NCBI GenBank assembly: GCA_965248175.1
Contig: OZ252093.1
Coordinates: 2,666,001 to 2,730,000 of the forward strand
Source: VXPQ01 sp965248175
Lineage (GTDB): Bacteria; Bacteroidota; Rhodothermia; Rhodothermales; VXPQ01
Direction of reading: 5' to 3'
DNA length: 64,000 nucleotides
Shown: positions 8,431-18,119 of the stretch, piece after piece
Numbering within the stretch: position 1 is the stretch's first letter
Layout of the letters: each line of letters opens with the position of its first letter
Program-made: the position numbers and the translations under genes
Notes under the pieces: model-generated
Databases searched by the model: none
What the model was told of the DNA's origin: nothing
The model's input: the letters and a program-made list of their open reading frames with translations, nothing else

Positions 8431-11400
8431 TTATCTTCGCAAAAACGCCAGGAGATCGGCCATCTCCTGTATATCGATTTCCTCCTCGAGACCAATCGGC
8501 ATCGGGGATGCATCGACCCGCCGCAACGTTTCGATCTCCGCGCGCAGCGCTACCTCCTCGCGGCCTTCTTCCGTGACCAGCGTTACGGAAGAAGGGGTTT
8601 CCGCACGCAAAACGCCCGTAACCGGCGCATCGCTCTGGCGCTCCAACCTCCAAAGTTCGTAGCCATCCGCAATCGTCCTCTCCGGGACAAGGATCGCTTC
8701 CAGAAGCGCCCGGGGCGACCAATGCCGGACAGTCCCCAGGTCGGGGCCGAAAAAAACGGCCGAGCCGGTGTCCTCCGAACCGGCGAACCCATGACACCGG
8801 GCGCATACGGAAAAATACACAGCTTGTCCCCGCCCGGCATCGCCGGACACGTCCAGGGCCGCTTCGTAGGCGTGCATCACACTGACGCGGGAGGCGTCCG
8901 GAGCACGCAGCAAACTCCGGGCACGCGCCTTCACGGCCCCCTCCGTATCCCGCATCAAGCGCACGCGCCGGTTCCAGCCGAGGGCCGACCGGCTCACGTC
9001 CCCCGCCTCCACGGCATCAAGCAACAACTGCATTCGGGATTCGGATCGAAAAAGGGCATTCAACGCTTCTCCACGCGCGCCGGCCGAAAGGCGGGCATAT
9101 GCGTCCAGCAGAAACCGGCCCACATCGTCCCCGGGCACACGCCCCAGTACGCGCACAGCCGCTTCCTGCACCTTGGCCTCCGATGCCGACCGGGTCACCA
9201 GATTACGCAACGCCAGGACTACCTCGCCGGCGTCACCCATTTCCACCAACGCAAGCATGTCCGTGCGTCGCGCCGTCGGCTCCGCATGGGAAGCGGCGAA
9301 AGCCATGGCCCTGACAGGATCGATATCAATATCCGCGGCATGGCGCAGCAAAGCCAGCAATCCCCGGCGAATATCCGGGTCCGCCTCCGCATAAAAGGCG
9401 TGAAGGAGCCCGTCGCTATCGATATCAGGGGCGCCGCCGCCCGGCCTGCGCAACGTACGCCGGCCCAATCCATCGGCAAGCCCTTCAAGCACTTCGGAGC
9501 AGCCGTTGCCTCTTGATGCAAGCGCAAACCGGATTCCCTCCCGGATATCTGCTTCTGACCCCGAAACCCCCGTAAGCGCCGCCACGCGCCGCACGTACGG
9601 CCGCCCTTCGACCTGATCGCCGAACGTCCGCACAGCACGGACAATCGCCTCGAAGTTCGGGGTTGCGCCCGCTGTAAGCGACGCTATCTGCACCCACGAA
9701 TCACTCAGATCTCGTTCCAGCAAGCGATCCCGCGCTGCCGCTGCTCGATCCGTGGAAAGATCGCCCAGCGTCAGCAACAATTGAAAACGCACCTTCGGGT
9801 CCGCATCGTCCACCATCGCAATCAGGTCGTTCTCGAAAAGCGCCGCCCCATACGTCTCATCGAGCGTTTCTGCGAGTCGGACAGCCTGGGCGCGCACGCC
9901 GGCATGGGCATCCGATAACGCTGCCCGGAGCACATCCGCTTCCAGCAATCCAAGCCCCTGCAGGGTCCAAAGCGCATGCAAACGGGCAAGAGCGCGTTCG
10001 TCTCCCCGCACCATGCGCGCCAGCACAGGCCCGACCCCGATTGCCTGCCTGTCTACAAGCAACCGTTGGGCATGCATACGCCACCACCCGTTCCCGTGCC
10101 CCAGTAAGTCCACCAGTGCTCCATCGGACATCCCGGTCATGTCCACCGTGTCCAGCCAGTCGGCCTCCGGCGTCCCCTGTGCGCTAATGCGGTAAATGCG
10201 CCCCCGGTCGTTCCCGTCGTACAACTGCCCGGACAAAATCGTCCCCTCATCCATCCACTCGGGATGCTCAACGATCTTTCGATAATAATCCACGACATAG
10301 AGCGCGCCGTCCGGCCCCACATACGTGTTCACCGGACGAAACCAACTGTCCGTGGACGCCAGAAATTCTTTTGCCTCGTACAGGCGTTTGGCCGTGAATG
10401 TCGCCCCGGTATCTTCCACGATATCGGCATGCACCAGATTATGCACCGATTCGGTGACGAACGTCACCCGGTCGAACGGCTCAGGAAAGGCACCGCCCGT
10501 GTAGTACGTCGGCCCGGCTGCCGACGTAAACACGCCGCGATCGGTGAGCAGTTGGTGTTCCGGGCCGATCGTAACGGGAAAAACTTCCGCAGCATTTCCG
10601 TGATCGGACGAATAGGCCACCGCCTCGCGCACCGGAAGCCCAGGGTTCCTGCGCAAATACTTCGCTGCGATTACCTCATGGAACTGGTGCCGTGCATTAC
10701 CGACCAGAAAATGCCGCCCCCATGGATCGAAAGCGTGTCCGAACTGTGAAGCACCGGACAGTTCCTCCAACAGTCCCGTGTCCGGGCGAAACCGCACATT
10801 ACGTCCGTTTGCGTTGCGCGCAAGCACATGCCCTTCCGGACGGGCGGGAAAATGCACGCTACTTCCGAAAGCACCGAACCGATCGGCATGGGCTTCGGTG
10901 TAAATCGGCCCGTTATTGGCCAGATAAATACCGTTGTCGATGCCGTACAGCGGGTTGTTGAAGTTGTGCTGGGGGTTTGACAGGGCAAAGCCCGTCAGCA
11001 CAACTTCCCTGCTATCCGCCTGTCCATCGCCGTCCCTGTCTTCCAGATAGATGACATCGGGAGCATCGGTGACCAGCACACCGTCCTTCCACCGCATAAT
11101 ACCGGTCGGCAACGTGAAGCCATCGGCGAACACGACGCTCGTATCAGGATGGGCATCACCGTCCGTATCCATGAGCCGCATCACGCGACCCGTACCACCG
11201 GTATCGAGAGGATACCCCGGCATTTCCACGACATAAAGGCGGCCGGCCTCGTCCACCGTCATGTCTACCGGATCGGCAATGAGCGGCTCCGCAGCGAATG
11301 TTTCGACATGAAAGCCTTCGGCCACTTCGAGCGTGGCGAGTGCTTCGAAGGGTTCGTATGGGGGGACTTGCATGGGATCGCCATGCAAGCCGCTCCCAAC

Positions 11401-11490
11401 ATTCGCAAACATTGAGAGCGCAGCGAGAGCCGGTACCGGCAAAACAAGCTGGAGGAGCCCTCTCTTCCAGTCGCGAACGGCGGCAAACAT
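8431..11490 (-). CDS. PVC-type heme-binding dehydrogenase with HEAT-like repeats and cytochrome c domain
   Basis: A 1,019-residue exported protein of the membrane-bound dehydrogenase family with a six-bladed propeller, common in Planctomycetes and Bacteroidota. The N-terminus has a hydrophobic export segment. Residues about 40-430 form a glucose/sorbosone-dehydrogenase-like propeller (DPVDMTVDEAGRLYVVEMPG, GALYVVDYYRKIVEHPEW). Residues about 450-870 are helical, HEAT-like repeats rich in Arg, Ala and Leu. The last 150 residues are a cytochrome c domain with CARCH and a probable distal Met ligand in SPMPIG. Likely role: oxidation of a sugar or alcohol in the periplasm, with electrons passed through heme; the substrate is unknown. 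Its start lies three bases after the stop of a Gfo/Idh/MocA protein, so the pair is co-transcribed. Confidence 0.85.
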   Translation of the reverse strand: MFAAVRDWKRGLLQLVLPVPALAALSMFANVGSGLHGDPMQVPPYEPFEALATLEVAEGFHVETFAAEPLIADPVDMTVDEAGRLYVVEMPGYPLDTGGTGRVMRLMDTDGDAHPDTSVVFADGFTLPTGIMRWKDGVLVTDAPDVIYLEDRDGDGQADSREVVLTGFALSNPQHNFNNPLYGIDNGIYLANNGPIYTEAHADRFGAFGSSVHFPARPEGHVLARNANGRNVRFRPDTGLLEELSGASQFGHAFDPWGRHFLVGNARHQFHEVIAAKYLRRNPGLPVREAVAYSSDHGNAAEVFPVTIGPEHQLLTDRGVFTSAAGPTYYTGGAFPEPFDRVTFVTESVHNLVHADIVEDTGATFTAKRLYEAKEFLASTDSWFRPVNTYVGPDGALYVVDYYRKIVEHPEWMDEGTILSGQLYDGNDRGRIYRISAQGTPEADWLDTVDMTGMSDGALVDLLGHGNGWWRMHAQRLLVDRQAIGVGPVLARMVRGDERALARLHALWTLQGLGLLEADVLRAALSDAHAGVRAQAVRLAETLDETYGAALFENDLIAMVDDADPKVRFQLLLTLGDLSTDRAAAARDRLLERDLSDSWVQIASLTAGATPNFEAIVRAVRTFGDQVEGRPYVRRVAALTGVSGSEADIREGIRFALASRGNGCSEVLEGLADGLGRRTLRRPGGGAPDIDSDGLLHAFYAEADPDIRRGLLALLRHAADIDIDPVRAMAFAASHAEPTARRTDMLALVEMGDAGEVVLALRNLVTRSASEAKVQEAAVRVLGRVPGDDVGRFLLDAYARLSAGARGEALNALFRSESRMQLLLDAVEAGDVSRSALGWNRRVRLMRDTEGAVKARARSLLRAPDASRVSVMHAYEAALDVSGDAGRGQAVYFSVCARCHGFAGSEDTGSAVFFGPDLGTVRHWSPRALLEAILVPERTIADGYELWRLERQSDAPVTGVLRAETPSSVTLVTEEGREEVALRAEIETLRRVDASPMPIGLEEEIDIQEMADLLAFLRR

Positions 11491-11493
11491 CCG

Positions 11494-12828
11494 CTATATC
11501 TCCCAGCCCTCGCGGTACGGGCGATGCAGATACTGCTCCGCTTCCGGAGCATTGGGGATGGTCATCGTTTCCGCATTGTACCTGATCAACCCCTTGGCCT
11601 GCAAGGCAACAACGCCCAGTAGCATAACCTCGGTAAGCGGCACGGCATAGGAAAACGGGCAGGTGGCCTCGGTGAGGCCCTTGCATGCATTCACCCAGTT
11701 CATCTCGTGGCTTTCCGTGATCCGGGGGAGGGTTTGCGGCAGGTCCGCATACTCCTCCATGAGGGTTTCGGGAAAAAGACGCGGATTGTGGCCGTACGTA
11801 TCATACAGCAGCACGCCCTTATCGCCAACCAGGAGTGCACCGCCTCCCGGTATGAGCCTCACCTCGTCGGGCAACACAGCCGGCCTCGGAGCAATAAGTC
11901 CACCGTCATACCACATCATCCGGAAAGCCGCTCCGTCCTTGCCGGTGAATTCGTACTGCGTCATCTGGGACTGCGGCCACGCAGCATGGTCTACACGCTC
12001 AAACGGCGTTGAACTGGTCCAGACCGAATCGGGATAATCGATATCCAGGGCCCAGTAGGCATGGTCGACGAGATGAGCGCCCATGTCGCCCAGTGCGCTG
12101 GTGCCCCAATCCACCCAGCCGCGCCACGTGAACGGCGCATACGAATCGTGGTACGGCACCTCGGGGGCAGGTCCAAGCCAGACATCCCAGTCCATATGCT
12201 CCGGGGGCGTCATGCTGGCGGTGGGGATCGGTATGCCTTGCGGCCAGATAGGACGATTCGTCCAGATGTGCGCTTCCCGGACCGTCCCGATCGCGCCGGC
12301 ATGCACCCATTCAATCAGGCGCCGTCCATCGTCGTGGGAATGCCCCTGATTGCCCATCTGCGTGACGACACCGTACTGCTCGGACAATTCAAGCAAACGC
12401 CGGGCCTCCCGGATCGTCCTCGTGAGCGGCTTCTGCACGTAGACATGCTTGCCGAGTTGCATGGCCATGCTGGCCGCCACCGCATGGGTATGATCCGGCG
12501 TCGCCACAATCACCGCGTCGATGTCATCGCCACTCTCCTCGAACATCCGCCGGAAGTCCTTGTACTTGACCGCTTTCGAAAACTTCTCGAAGGCGCCGGA
12601 AGCTCGATTCCAGTCGGGATCGGCCAGCGCCACGATATTCTCGGATTCCACATTCCCCAGGTTTTCGTTTGCAATGCCGCCGGCGCCTATGCTCGCAATG
12701 TTCAGGAGATCGCTGGGAGCGCGATACCCCACGCCGCCAAGAACGTGCCTCGGTACGATGGTTACGCCTGCCGCCGTCAACGAGGCGTTCCGAAGAAAGG
12801 TGCGGCGAGAAAAATTCCCGTTTTTCAT
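11494..12828 (-). CDS. Tat-exported Gfo/Idh/MocA family oxidoreductase (first of four)
   Basis: NAD(P)-dependent sugar or inositol oxidoreductase family, 444 residues. The Tat signal FSRRTFLRNASLTAAGV is at the N-terminus. The Rossmann motif is a variant (IASIGAGGIANENLG), and the catalytic-lysine motif reads VYVQKPLTRTIREARRLL, where QKP replaces the usual EKP, as is common in the exported members of this family. The C-terminal half has the family's GALGDMGAHLVDHAYWALD segment. It is transcribed just upstream of the heme-binding dehydrogenase (3-bp gap), suggesting both act on the same exported sugar pathway. Exported members are often thought to keep their cofactor bound, like glucose-fructose oxidoreductase. 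Substrate unknown. Confidence 0.87.
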   Translation of the reverse strand: MKNGNFSRRTFLRNASLTAAGVTIVPRHVLGGVGYRAPSDLLNIASIGAGGIANENLGNVESENIVALADPDWNRASGAFEKFSKAVKYKDFRRMFEESGDDIDAVIVATPDHTHAVAASMAMQLGKHVYVQKPLTRTIREARRLLELSEQYGVVTQMGNQGHSHDDGRRLIEWVHAGAIGTVREAHIWTNRPIWPQGIPIPTASMTPPEHMDWDVWLGPAPEVPYHDSYAPFTWRGWVDWGTSALGDMGAHLVDHAYWALDIDYPDSVWTSSTPFERVDHAAWPQSQMTQYEFTGKDGAAFRMMWYDGGLIAPRPAVLPDEVRLIPGGGALLVGDKGVLLYDTYGHNPRLFPETLMEEYADLPQTLPRITESHEMNWVNACKGLTEATCPFSYAVPLTEVMLLGVVALQAKGLIRYNAETMTIPNAPEAEQYLHRPYREGWEI

Positions 12829-13097
12829 GATGTCTCTACAATGTGCGTTAGTAAAGCCCGCGATTCAGGCAATGCGCCCAGTGTGCCGGACCTCCGGGGC
12901 AACAAACGATCACTTGTCCCGTCCCTGCTCCCCCCAGCACGGTAAACGTAAGAAATGGAACGCAGCGACGCATCTTTTTTTTTAATTCCCCGTCCTTTAC
13001 CTGCGAATAGCATGATTTCATAAACGTCTTCGTATCTTTAAGAAAAAGATCGTATGATCTGCTTCATTACGCATCACTCTATACCTGCTTGCGCATT

Positions 13098-13817
13098 ATG
13101 CGTTTGACGCCAGGCGAAATTCGCTCGGCGAGCATGCGTTTCGAACATGCTCCGCCGGAAGAAGTGCTCGCATGGGCCTTTGAAACCTTCGGTGACAATA
13201 TTGTCACAAGTACAGGGTTTGGCCTATCCGGCGTGGCGCTGATGCACATGCTTGCGAGCGTCCGGGCCGGGGCCATCGTGTTCTATCTGGATACGGACCT
13301 GCTTTTCCCTGAAACCTACGAGTTGAAAAACAAGCTGGAAGAGCGCCTGGACATTGAAATTGTCCGCGTCCATCCCGGACTCTCCCTACAAGAACAAGCC
13401 CGCTGGGAAGGAGAATCCCTCTGGCTTTCCGATCCGGATCGCTGCTGCTTTCTGCGTAAAGTGCAGCCGCTCCGCCGGTTCCTTGTGTCAAAAGATGCAT
13501 GGATTACCGCCATCCGGCGCGACCAGGCGCTGACGCGCAGGAATACCGCCATCGTGGAATGGGACGACACCCATAACCTTGTAAAAATCAATCCGATGGC
13601 TTCCTGGGCGGACACAAAAGTCCGGGAATACATAACCCTGCACAACCTTCCCTACAATCCGCTGCATGACCGGGGTTACCCAAGCATAGGCTGCATGCCC
13701 TGCACAAAACCTGTCGAGAACGGCCAGGATATCCGTTCGGGCCGGTGGCAGGGACATGAAAAAATGGAGTGTGGCATCCATTTGTATGTCCCCGACAGGA
13801 AAGCGACCGGCAGTTGA
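13098..13817 (+). CDS. cysH: Phosphoadenylyl-/adenylyl-sulfate reductase
   Basis: Reduces activated sulfate (APS or PAPS) to sulfite in assimilatory sulfate reduction. The 239-residue product begins with the ATP-pyrophosphatase-like fold (TSTGFGLSGVALMHML) and ends with the nucleophilic cysteine motif MECGIHLY (Cys225). It has four further cysteines, a CC pair at 116-117 and CMPC at 199-202, the [4Fe-4S] ligand set typical of enzymes that use APS; those using only PAPS normally lack it. The ATG at 13098 is preferred over the TTG nine bases earlier. The stop codon overlaps the start of the following dehydrogenase by one base (TGATG), so they are probably translationally coupled, although no functional link is obvious. 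Other sulfate-assimilation genes are absent here. Confidence 0.92.
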   Translation: MRLTPGEIRSASMRFEHAPPEEVLAWAFETFGDNIVTSTGFGLSGVALMHMLASVRAGAIVFYLDTDLLFPETYELKNKLEERLDIEIVRVHPGLSLQEQARWEGESLWLSDPDRCCFLRKVQPLRRFLVSKDAWITAIRRDQALTRRNTAIVEWDDTHNLVKINPMASWADTKVREYITLHNLPYNPLHDRGYPSIGCMPCTKPVENGQDIRSGRWQGHEKMECGIHLYVPDRKATGS

Positions 13818-14734
13818 TGGACCTGAACGAACCCGTCGGCTTCATCGGCCTCGGCGTAATGGGTCGGGGAATGGCGCACAACCTCATCAAGCACGGCGTC
13901 GACCTGACCGTCTGGAACCGGACAGCCTCCAGAACGAAACCCCTTGAGAAAGCCGGGGCCCGGGCAGCAGCATCGATCCGGGAATTGACCGAGCACTGCA
14001 CGATCGTCATTCTGTGCGTTAGCGACACCCCCGATGTAATCGCTGTTGTCAAAGAAGCGATACCATCTGCACGCCCCGGCGCCCTCTTCATCGACACGAG
14101 CACGATCAGCCCCTCCGTAACGAAAGAACTGGCGGAGCAACTGGCGGGCCGGGATATGCACATGCTGGATGCACCTATCAGCGGGGGCAGCGAAGGAGCC
14201 GCAAACGGCACGCTCAGTATTATGGTCGGAGGCGAGGCGGATCAAGTGGCGCGGGCCATGCCCTGCTTCGAAGCCATGGGCACGACGATTACGCATGTCG
14301 GCGGGCACGGGGCCGGCCAGACCGTCAAGCTTGTCAACCAGATCCTGGTCGTCGTGAACATGCTCGCCGTATCGGAAGCACTCACGTTTGCCGAGGCCGG
14401 TGGACTGGACCTCGAAAAAACACTGGAGGCTGTGACCGGCGGTGCGGCAGGCAGCTGGATGCTTGCCAACAGGGGCCCGCAATGCACGAAAAGGGACTGG
14501 CGCCCGGGATTCACGATCGACCTGCAACTAAAAGACCTGCGCCTGGTCCTCGACGCCGCTGACGAACTGGGGGTGCCCCTTGTTGGTACAGGCGCATGTT
14601 TTCACCTGTACCGTTCGCTCCAGCGCAACGGCCTTGGAAGCGAGGGCAACCATGCCCTTGTGAAAGCGCTCGAGCGACTATCGGGAATCGAAGTGGGCAA
14701 ACAAGCCGGTGTGGAAGCCGGCGCAACTGCCTGA
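13817..14734 (+). CDS. 3-hydroxyisobutyrate dehydrogenase / tartronate semialdehyde reductase family protein
   Basis: NAD(P)-dependent beta-hydroxyacid dehydrogenase, 305 residues, the typical family length. The N-terminal dinucleotide motif is VGFIGLGVMGRGMAHNL. The substrate-binding segment is DAPISGGSEGAANGTLSIMVGG, and the catalytic-lysine region is GAGQTVKLVNQILVVVN. The C-terminal part has DWRPGFTIDLQLKDLRL, typical of the GarR/HibD group. Likely substrates are tartronate semialdehyde, 3-hydroxyisobutyrate or a similar hydroxyacid; the sequence alone does not decide. The start is the ATG that overlaps the cysH stop codon. With a hydroxypyruvate-isomerase-like protein at 22.9-23.9 kb, a glycerate-type pathway is conceivable, but that is inference. 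Confidence 0.88.
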   Translation: MDLNEPVGFIGLGVMGRGMAHNLIKHGVDLTVWNRTASRTKPLEKAGARAAASIRELTEHCTIVILCVSDTPDVIAVVKEAIPSARPGALFIDTSTISPSVTKELAEQLAGRDMHMLDAPISGGSEGAANGTLSIMVGGEADQVARAMPCFEAMGTTITHVGGHGAGQTVKLVNQILVVVNMLAVSEALTFAEAGGLDLEKTLEAVTGGAAGSWMLANRGPQCTKRDWRPGFTIDLQLKDLRLVLDAADELGVPLVGTGACFHLYRSLQRNGLGSEGNHALVKALERLSGIEVGKQAGVEAGATA

Positions 14735-14756
14735 ACGGTCCCGGGAATATTTTCGC

Positions 14757-15329
14757 CTACTCGCCCGACGCGAACGTTACGTCGAAATGCACGGTCACGT
14801 CATTGCCCGTGCGAAGCGCTCCGTACAAAGCCGTGGGCGCCGTCATCCCGTACTCCGTGAACCGGATCGGGGTCATGCCGGTATAGCGCACCGACCCGTC
14901 TTCGAGTTGCCCTGCGGTTACCTCCATCTCGATGTCCTTCGTTACGCCTGCAATAGTGAGGCGGCCCTGGGTCAAAAACATGCCCGCATCGCCCTCCGAA
15001 ACGGTGGCGCCCGTAAACTGGTATGTGATGTTCGCATGTTCACGGGCCTTCAGCGCATCAACGATCTTGCGGTCCATGATCGTCTTGTCACTCTTGATCT
15101 GTCTGGAAACCACGGTGAGCGCCAGACTGTCCGGCATCCCCGCTTCTCCCATCCGGACCCCTCCGGTCATCTCTTTCGCGTATACGGTCCAGTCGCTCCG
15201 GTTCGACGTGCCGTCAATCCAGATTGAACTCTCCGGCGACAAGGCCAGTGTTTGCGCTTGGGCGGTCTCCGCCGGTAAGAAAGCCGCCATTGCAAAGAAG
15301 GCAGCTATCCAGATCATCGTATGTTTCAT
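14757..15329 (-). CDS. YceI-like periplasmic lipid-binding protein
   Basis: Predicted exported lipocalin-like beta-barrel that binds a polyisoprenoid or amphiphilic ligand. The 190-residue product has a clear Sec signal (MKHTMIWIAAFFAMAAFLP then AETAQAQ). The mature part has the YceI features SSIWIDGTSNRSDWTVYA near its start, a central KSDKTIMDRKIVDALKA (the family's D-x-M-x-R-D-x-H-L-K-like turn, somewhat changed) and the strands FTGATVSEGDAGMFLTQGRL and IAGVTKDIEMEVTAG. It is convergent with the upstream dehydrogenase (22-bp gap) and divergent from the next Gfo/Idh/MocA gene. Physiological ligand unknown. Confidence 0.88.
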   Translation of the reverse strand: MKHTMIWIAAFFAMAAFLPAETAQAQTLALSPESSIWIDGTSNRSDWTVYAKEMTGGVRMGEAGMPDSLALTVVSRQIKSDKTIMDRKIVDALKAREHANITYQFTGATVSEGDAGMFLTQGRLTIAGVTKDIEMEVTAGQLEDGSVRYTGMTPIRFTEYGMTAPTALYGALRTGNDVTVHFDVTFASGE

Positions 15330-15732
15330 GGATCGCTTCCGGTTTTCTCAATGAGACGCCTTCCGGCACAGGTTGTTGCGAGACGCCGCACGGCCACACA
15401 AAACGCCCTTAGCCGCCTGTATAAAACATCTTGATTACGGGATCCGCGGCAAGGTTTTCCCTGATTAATAATTCCGGCGACCGAACTGCATATTACTGTA
15501 CGCAACATATGTTACTATTTAGTAACTTCGCAAGGATCGCACGTTCCCGAAATTTTTCGTTCCCGAAACAAACCGGATTACGCACACGGGACAGGACTTG
15601 GCCCGGAATAGAAAATAGAACAAGGCTCCGCAGGCAGCCTTGCCGCTGAAAGGGCTTCCGGCTCTACTCCATACCATCGTTTCGTCACGATAACCGCATC
15701 GAAACAACATCCCTATCAAACCATTCCCAGTC
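15330..15732. other. 403-bp divergent intergenic region
   Basis: Separates yceI (minus) from a Gfo/Idh/MocA gene (plus) and should hold their promoters. It is more AT-rich than its surroundings near 15430-15560. A 7-bp-stem hairpin (CAAGGCT/AGCCTTG) lies at 15621-15642 without a T-run, so I do not call it a terminator. I see no convincing coding sequence or RNA gene. Confidence 0.5.
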
Positions 15733-17088
15733 ATGACCAGGAAAAAAACTCCCACCGATAATGCAACCCGGCGCGAATTCGTAAAGAAGGGCGCGCTCGG
15801 GGCCGCCGCAATGCTGGCAGGATATGCTCCGGCAATGGCCAGCCCGCGGCGCAAAACCATCGCCCATAAAACGGCGACCGCGACCGTCCTCGGTGCGAAC
15901 GACCGCCTGAATATCGGATTCATAGGCGTTGGCGGCCAGGGCTTCAATGCCCATGTAGGCGCTATCTCCAATCATGGCGCGGAATTCAATGCGGTCGGTA
16001 TGGCCGTCTCCGACGTCTTCAACAAGCGCAGGGACCGCGCGGTCGAAAAACTCGGCCTCACCGATGCAGATGCGTACAGCGACTACCGCAGCCTGCTCGA
16101 GCGGGACGATGTGGACGCCATCTTCATCGGCGCCGTGGATCACTGGCACTCGACCATCGCCACCGAAGCCATGGACGCCGGCAAGCACGTCTACTGCGAA
16201 AAGCCGATGACGCGCTACCTGCATGAAGCCTTCGACATCTACGATAAAACCATGGAAACCGGGATGATTTTCCAGATCGGTTCCCAGTACTGTACGGAAG
16301 GAAAGTGGCACCGCGCCGCAGAGATGATCCAGGCAGGCATGATCGGCCCCCTCGTGCTGGGGCAGGATTCCTACTGTCGCAACAATCCCGACGGCGAGTG
16401 GAATTACAGCATCGACGAAAATTCCTCGCCGGAAAACATCGACTGGGCCACTTGGCTCGGACCCGTCTCCGACCGCCCATTCAGCGCCGACGAATACCAC
16501 CGCTGGCGCAAGTACTACCCGTACTGTGCAGGCATCCTCGGTGACCTGCTGGCCCACCGCATCCACCCGCTGATGCTGGCGACAGGAGCTCCCGAATTCC
16601 CGGTGCGGGTTGCCTCGCTCGGCACGCGCAAGATCACGACCGACCGCGACGTGCCCGACAACACGCAGGTTCTGGCCGAATTCCCCAGCGGCCTGACGAT
16701 CATGGTCATTGGCAGTACTGTCAACGAGCAAGGGCTCGAACAAGTGATCCGGGGCCACGAAGGTACGCTGTACTTCGGCGGCAACACGGTCGAGCTGCGC
16801 CCGGAACGGCCCTTCGCCGACCTTGTTGACCAGCAGATGGAAGATAACATCGAGCCTGGCGTAAGCGTGCCGGCGCACGTGGAAAACTGGCTGACCTCGA
16901 TCCGCGAGAACAAGCAACCCAACGGCAACATCGACCTGGCGATCAAGGCGCAAACGATTATTTGCATGGCCGAGATGTCGAACCGCCTGGGCGAAATGCT
17001 CTACTTCGACGAGGAAACGCGCAAGATGACCACAGGCGGCGGACGCGAGATCGAATCGATCACGTACGGTACGCTCGAACTGTCGTAG
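15733..17088 (+). CDS. Tat-exported Gfo/Idh/MocA family oxidoreductase (second of four)
   Basis: 451 residues with a Tat motif (TRREFVKKGALGAAAMLAGY) followed by a Rossmann fold (LNIGFIGVGGQGFNAHVGA), the HWHSTIATEAMDAGKHVYCE segment and an intact EKP catalytic motif (CEKPMTRYLHEAF, about residue 156). The C-terminal half includes YCAGILGDLLAHRIHPLMLATG, typical of the Bacteroidota/Planctomycetes exported branch of the family. The role is probably oxidation or reduction of a sugar or cyclitol outside the cytoplasm using a bound nicotinamide cofactor; substrate unknown. It is followed after 22 bp by apbE and then two more family members on the same strand, so these four genes probably form one transcript. 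Confidence 0.88.
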   Translation: MTRKKTPTDNATRREFVKKGALGAAAMLAGYAPAMASPRRKTIAHKTATATVLGANDRLNIGFIGVGGQGFNAHVGAISNHGAEFNAVGMAVSDVFNKRRDRAVEKLGLTDADAYSDYRSLLERDDVDAIFIGAVDHWHSTIATEAMDAGKHVYCEKPMTRYLHEAFDIYDKTMETGMIFQIGSQYCTEGKWHRAAEMIQAGMIGPLVLGQDSYCRNNPDGEWNYSIDENSSPENIDWATWLGPVSDRPFSADEYHRWRKYYPYCAGILGDLLAHRIHPLMLATGAPEFPVRVASLGTRKITTDRDVPDNTQVLAEFPSGLTIMVIGSTVNEQGLEQVIRGHEGTLYFGGNTVELRPERPFADLVDQQMEDNIEPGVSVPAHVENWLTSIRENKQPNGNIDLAIKAQTIICMAEMSNRLGEMLYFDEETRKMTTGGGREIESITYGTLELS

Positions 17089-17110
17089 CAGCCAAACGGC
17101 GGAGGCGGGG

Positions 17111-18109
17111 ATGGGTACGGTTCGATTGGCGCGCATGGCGATGGCCTGTCGTTTCGAGCTCGTCCTCCAGGGCGAGGACGAGCCGTGGCTACGGGCCGCC
17201 GGCGAGGAAGCGCTCCGGGAAATCGAACGACTGGAAACACGGCTTTCCAGATTCCTTCCCGCCTCTGACGTGTCCCGGATCAATGCGCATGCTTCGCAGA
17301 AAGCCGTGCCTGTCGAACCGTGGCTGTTCGATTTGTTGAAGCACTCTCTGTATCTGCACCATTGCACGGACGGGGCTTTTGACCTGACGGTCGGCCCGCT
17401 CATGCAGGCATGGGGATTCTACGGCGACGGGGGGTGCGTACCGGATGCAGACGAGTTGGCCGAAGCCCGCCTGCGCACAGGTATGCACCTCGTTGAACTG
17501 GACGAGGCGCATCGTACGGTGCGCTTTGCGCACGAAGGGGTTGCCCTGGATTTCGGGGCTATCGGCAAGGGATACGCCGTGGACGAAGCTATGCACTTGT
17601 TGAGGGAGGCCGGCGTGGAACGGGCCTTTCTGCACGGTGGCGCCAGCACGATGTACGGCATCGGACAACCGCTCGACGCCGACTCATGGAACGTAGCCGT
17701 TGTTGATCCCCGGTCGCCGGACGAACCGATCGCCGTCGTGGCGATCCGGGACGAGGCCCTGTCGGTTTCGGCTGTTTCGGGTAAATTTTTCGAGGTCGAG
17801 GGGACCTGTTACGGACATGTGCTGGACCCCCGCCTGGGAAAACCTGTTCGCGGAGCGCTACTGGCAGCGACCGTTACCTCATCCGCTGCCACCGCCGACG
17901 CCGTTTCGACCGCCCTCCTCGTGCATGCTCGCCCGCTTCCCGGATACCGGTCACTGGTCATTCGACCAGACGGTGAAGGCCCTCTTCCCCGTCGCATCCT
18001 GCACCACGGGATACTCCCGCACCGTGCGCCGGAAAGCATCCCCACCCCGCCCCCTGCGCCGGCGTTGAACGGCCATGCTACGACCTTGCAACAACACCCC
18101 CCATCCTGA
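17111..18109 (+). CDS. apbE: FAD:protein FMN transferase
   Basis: Transfers FMN from FAD to a threonine or serine of a target flavoprotein such as NqrB/C, RnfG or an FMN-binding reductase. The 332-residue product has ApbE signatures: MACRFELVLQG at the N-terminus, the conserved LDFGAIGKGYAVDEAMHLL (about 153-171), FLHGGASTMYGIG, SVSAVSGKFFEVEGTCYGHVLDPRLGKPV (quoted in two overlapping parts of the ligand-binding region), and SSAATADAVSTALLV with the metal-binding aspartate. I see no signal peptide with this start, although many ApbE proteins are exported lipoproteins. It is embedded between Gfo/Idh/MocA genes with no visible FMN-acceptor protein nearby; its target lies outside the window. Confidence 0.88.
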   Translation: MGTVRLARMAMACRFELVLQGEDEPWLRAAGEEALREIERLETRLSRFLPASDVSRINAHASQKAVPVEPWLFDLLKHSLYLHHCTDGAFDLTVGPLMQAWGFYGDGGCVPDADELAEARLRTGMHLVELDEAHRTVRFAHEGVALDFGAIGKGYAVDEAMHLLREAGVERAFLHGGASTMYGIGQPLDADSWNVAVVDPRSPDEPIAVVAIRDEALSVSAVSGKFFEVEGTCYGHVLDPRLGKPVRGALLAATVTSSAATADAVSTALLVHARPLPGYRSLVIRPDGEGPLPRRILHHGILPHRAPESIPTPPPAPALNGHATTLQQHPPS

Positions 18110-18119
18110 ACACCGCACC

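Noticed and set aside
15621..15642. Hairpin in the yceI/Gfo intergenic region as a terminator or riboswitch
   Set aside because: Short 7-bp stem with no T-run and no match to a riboswitch architecture I can recognise.
15685..17403. 572-codon minus-strand frame opposite a Gfo/Idh/MocA gene
   Set aside because: Antisense shadow of a gene with a clear Tat signal, Rossmann fold and EKP motif; it shows none itself.
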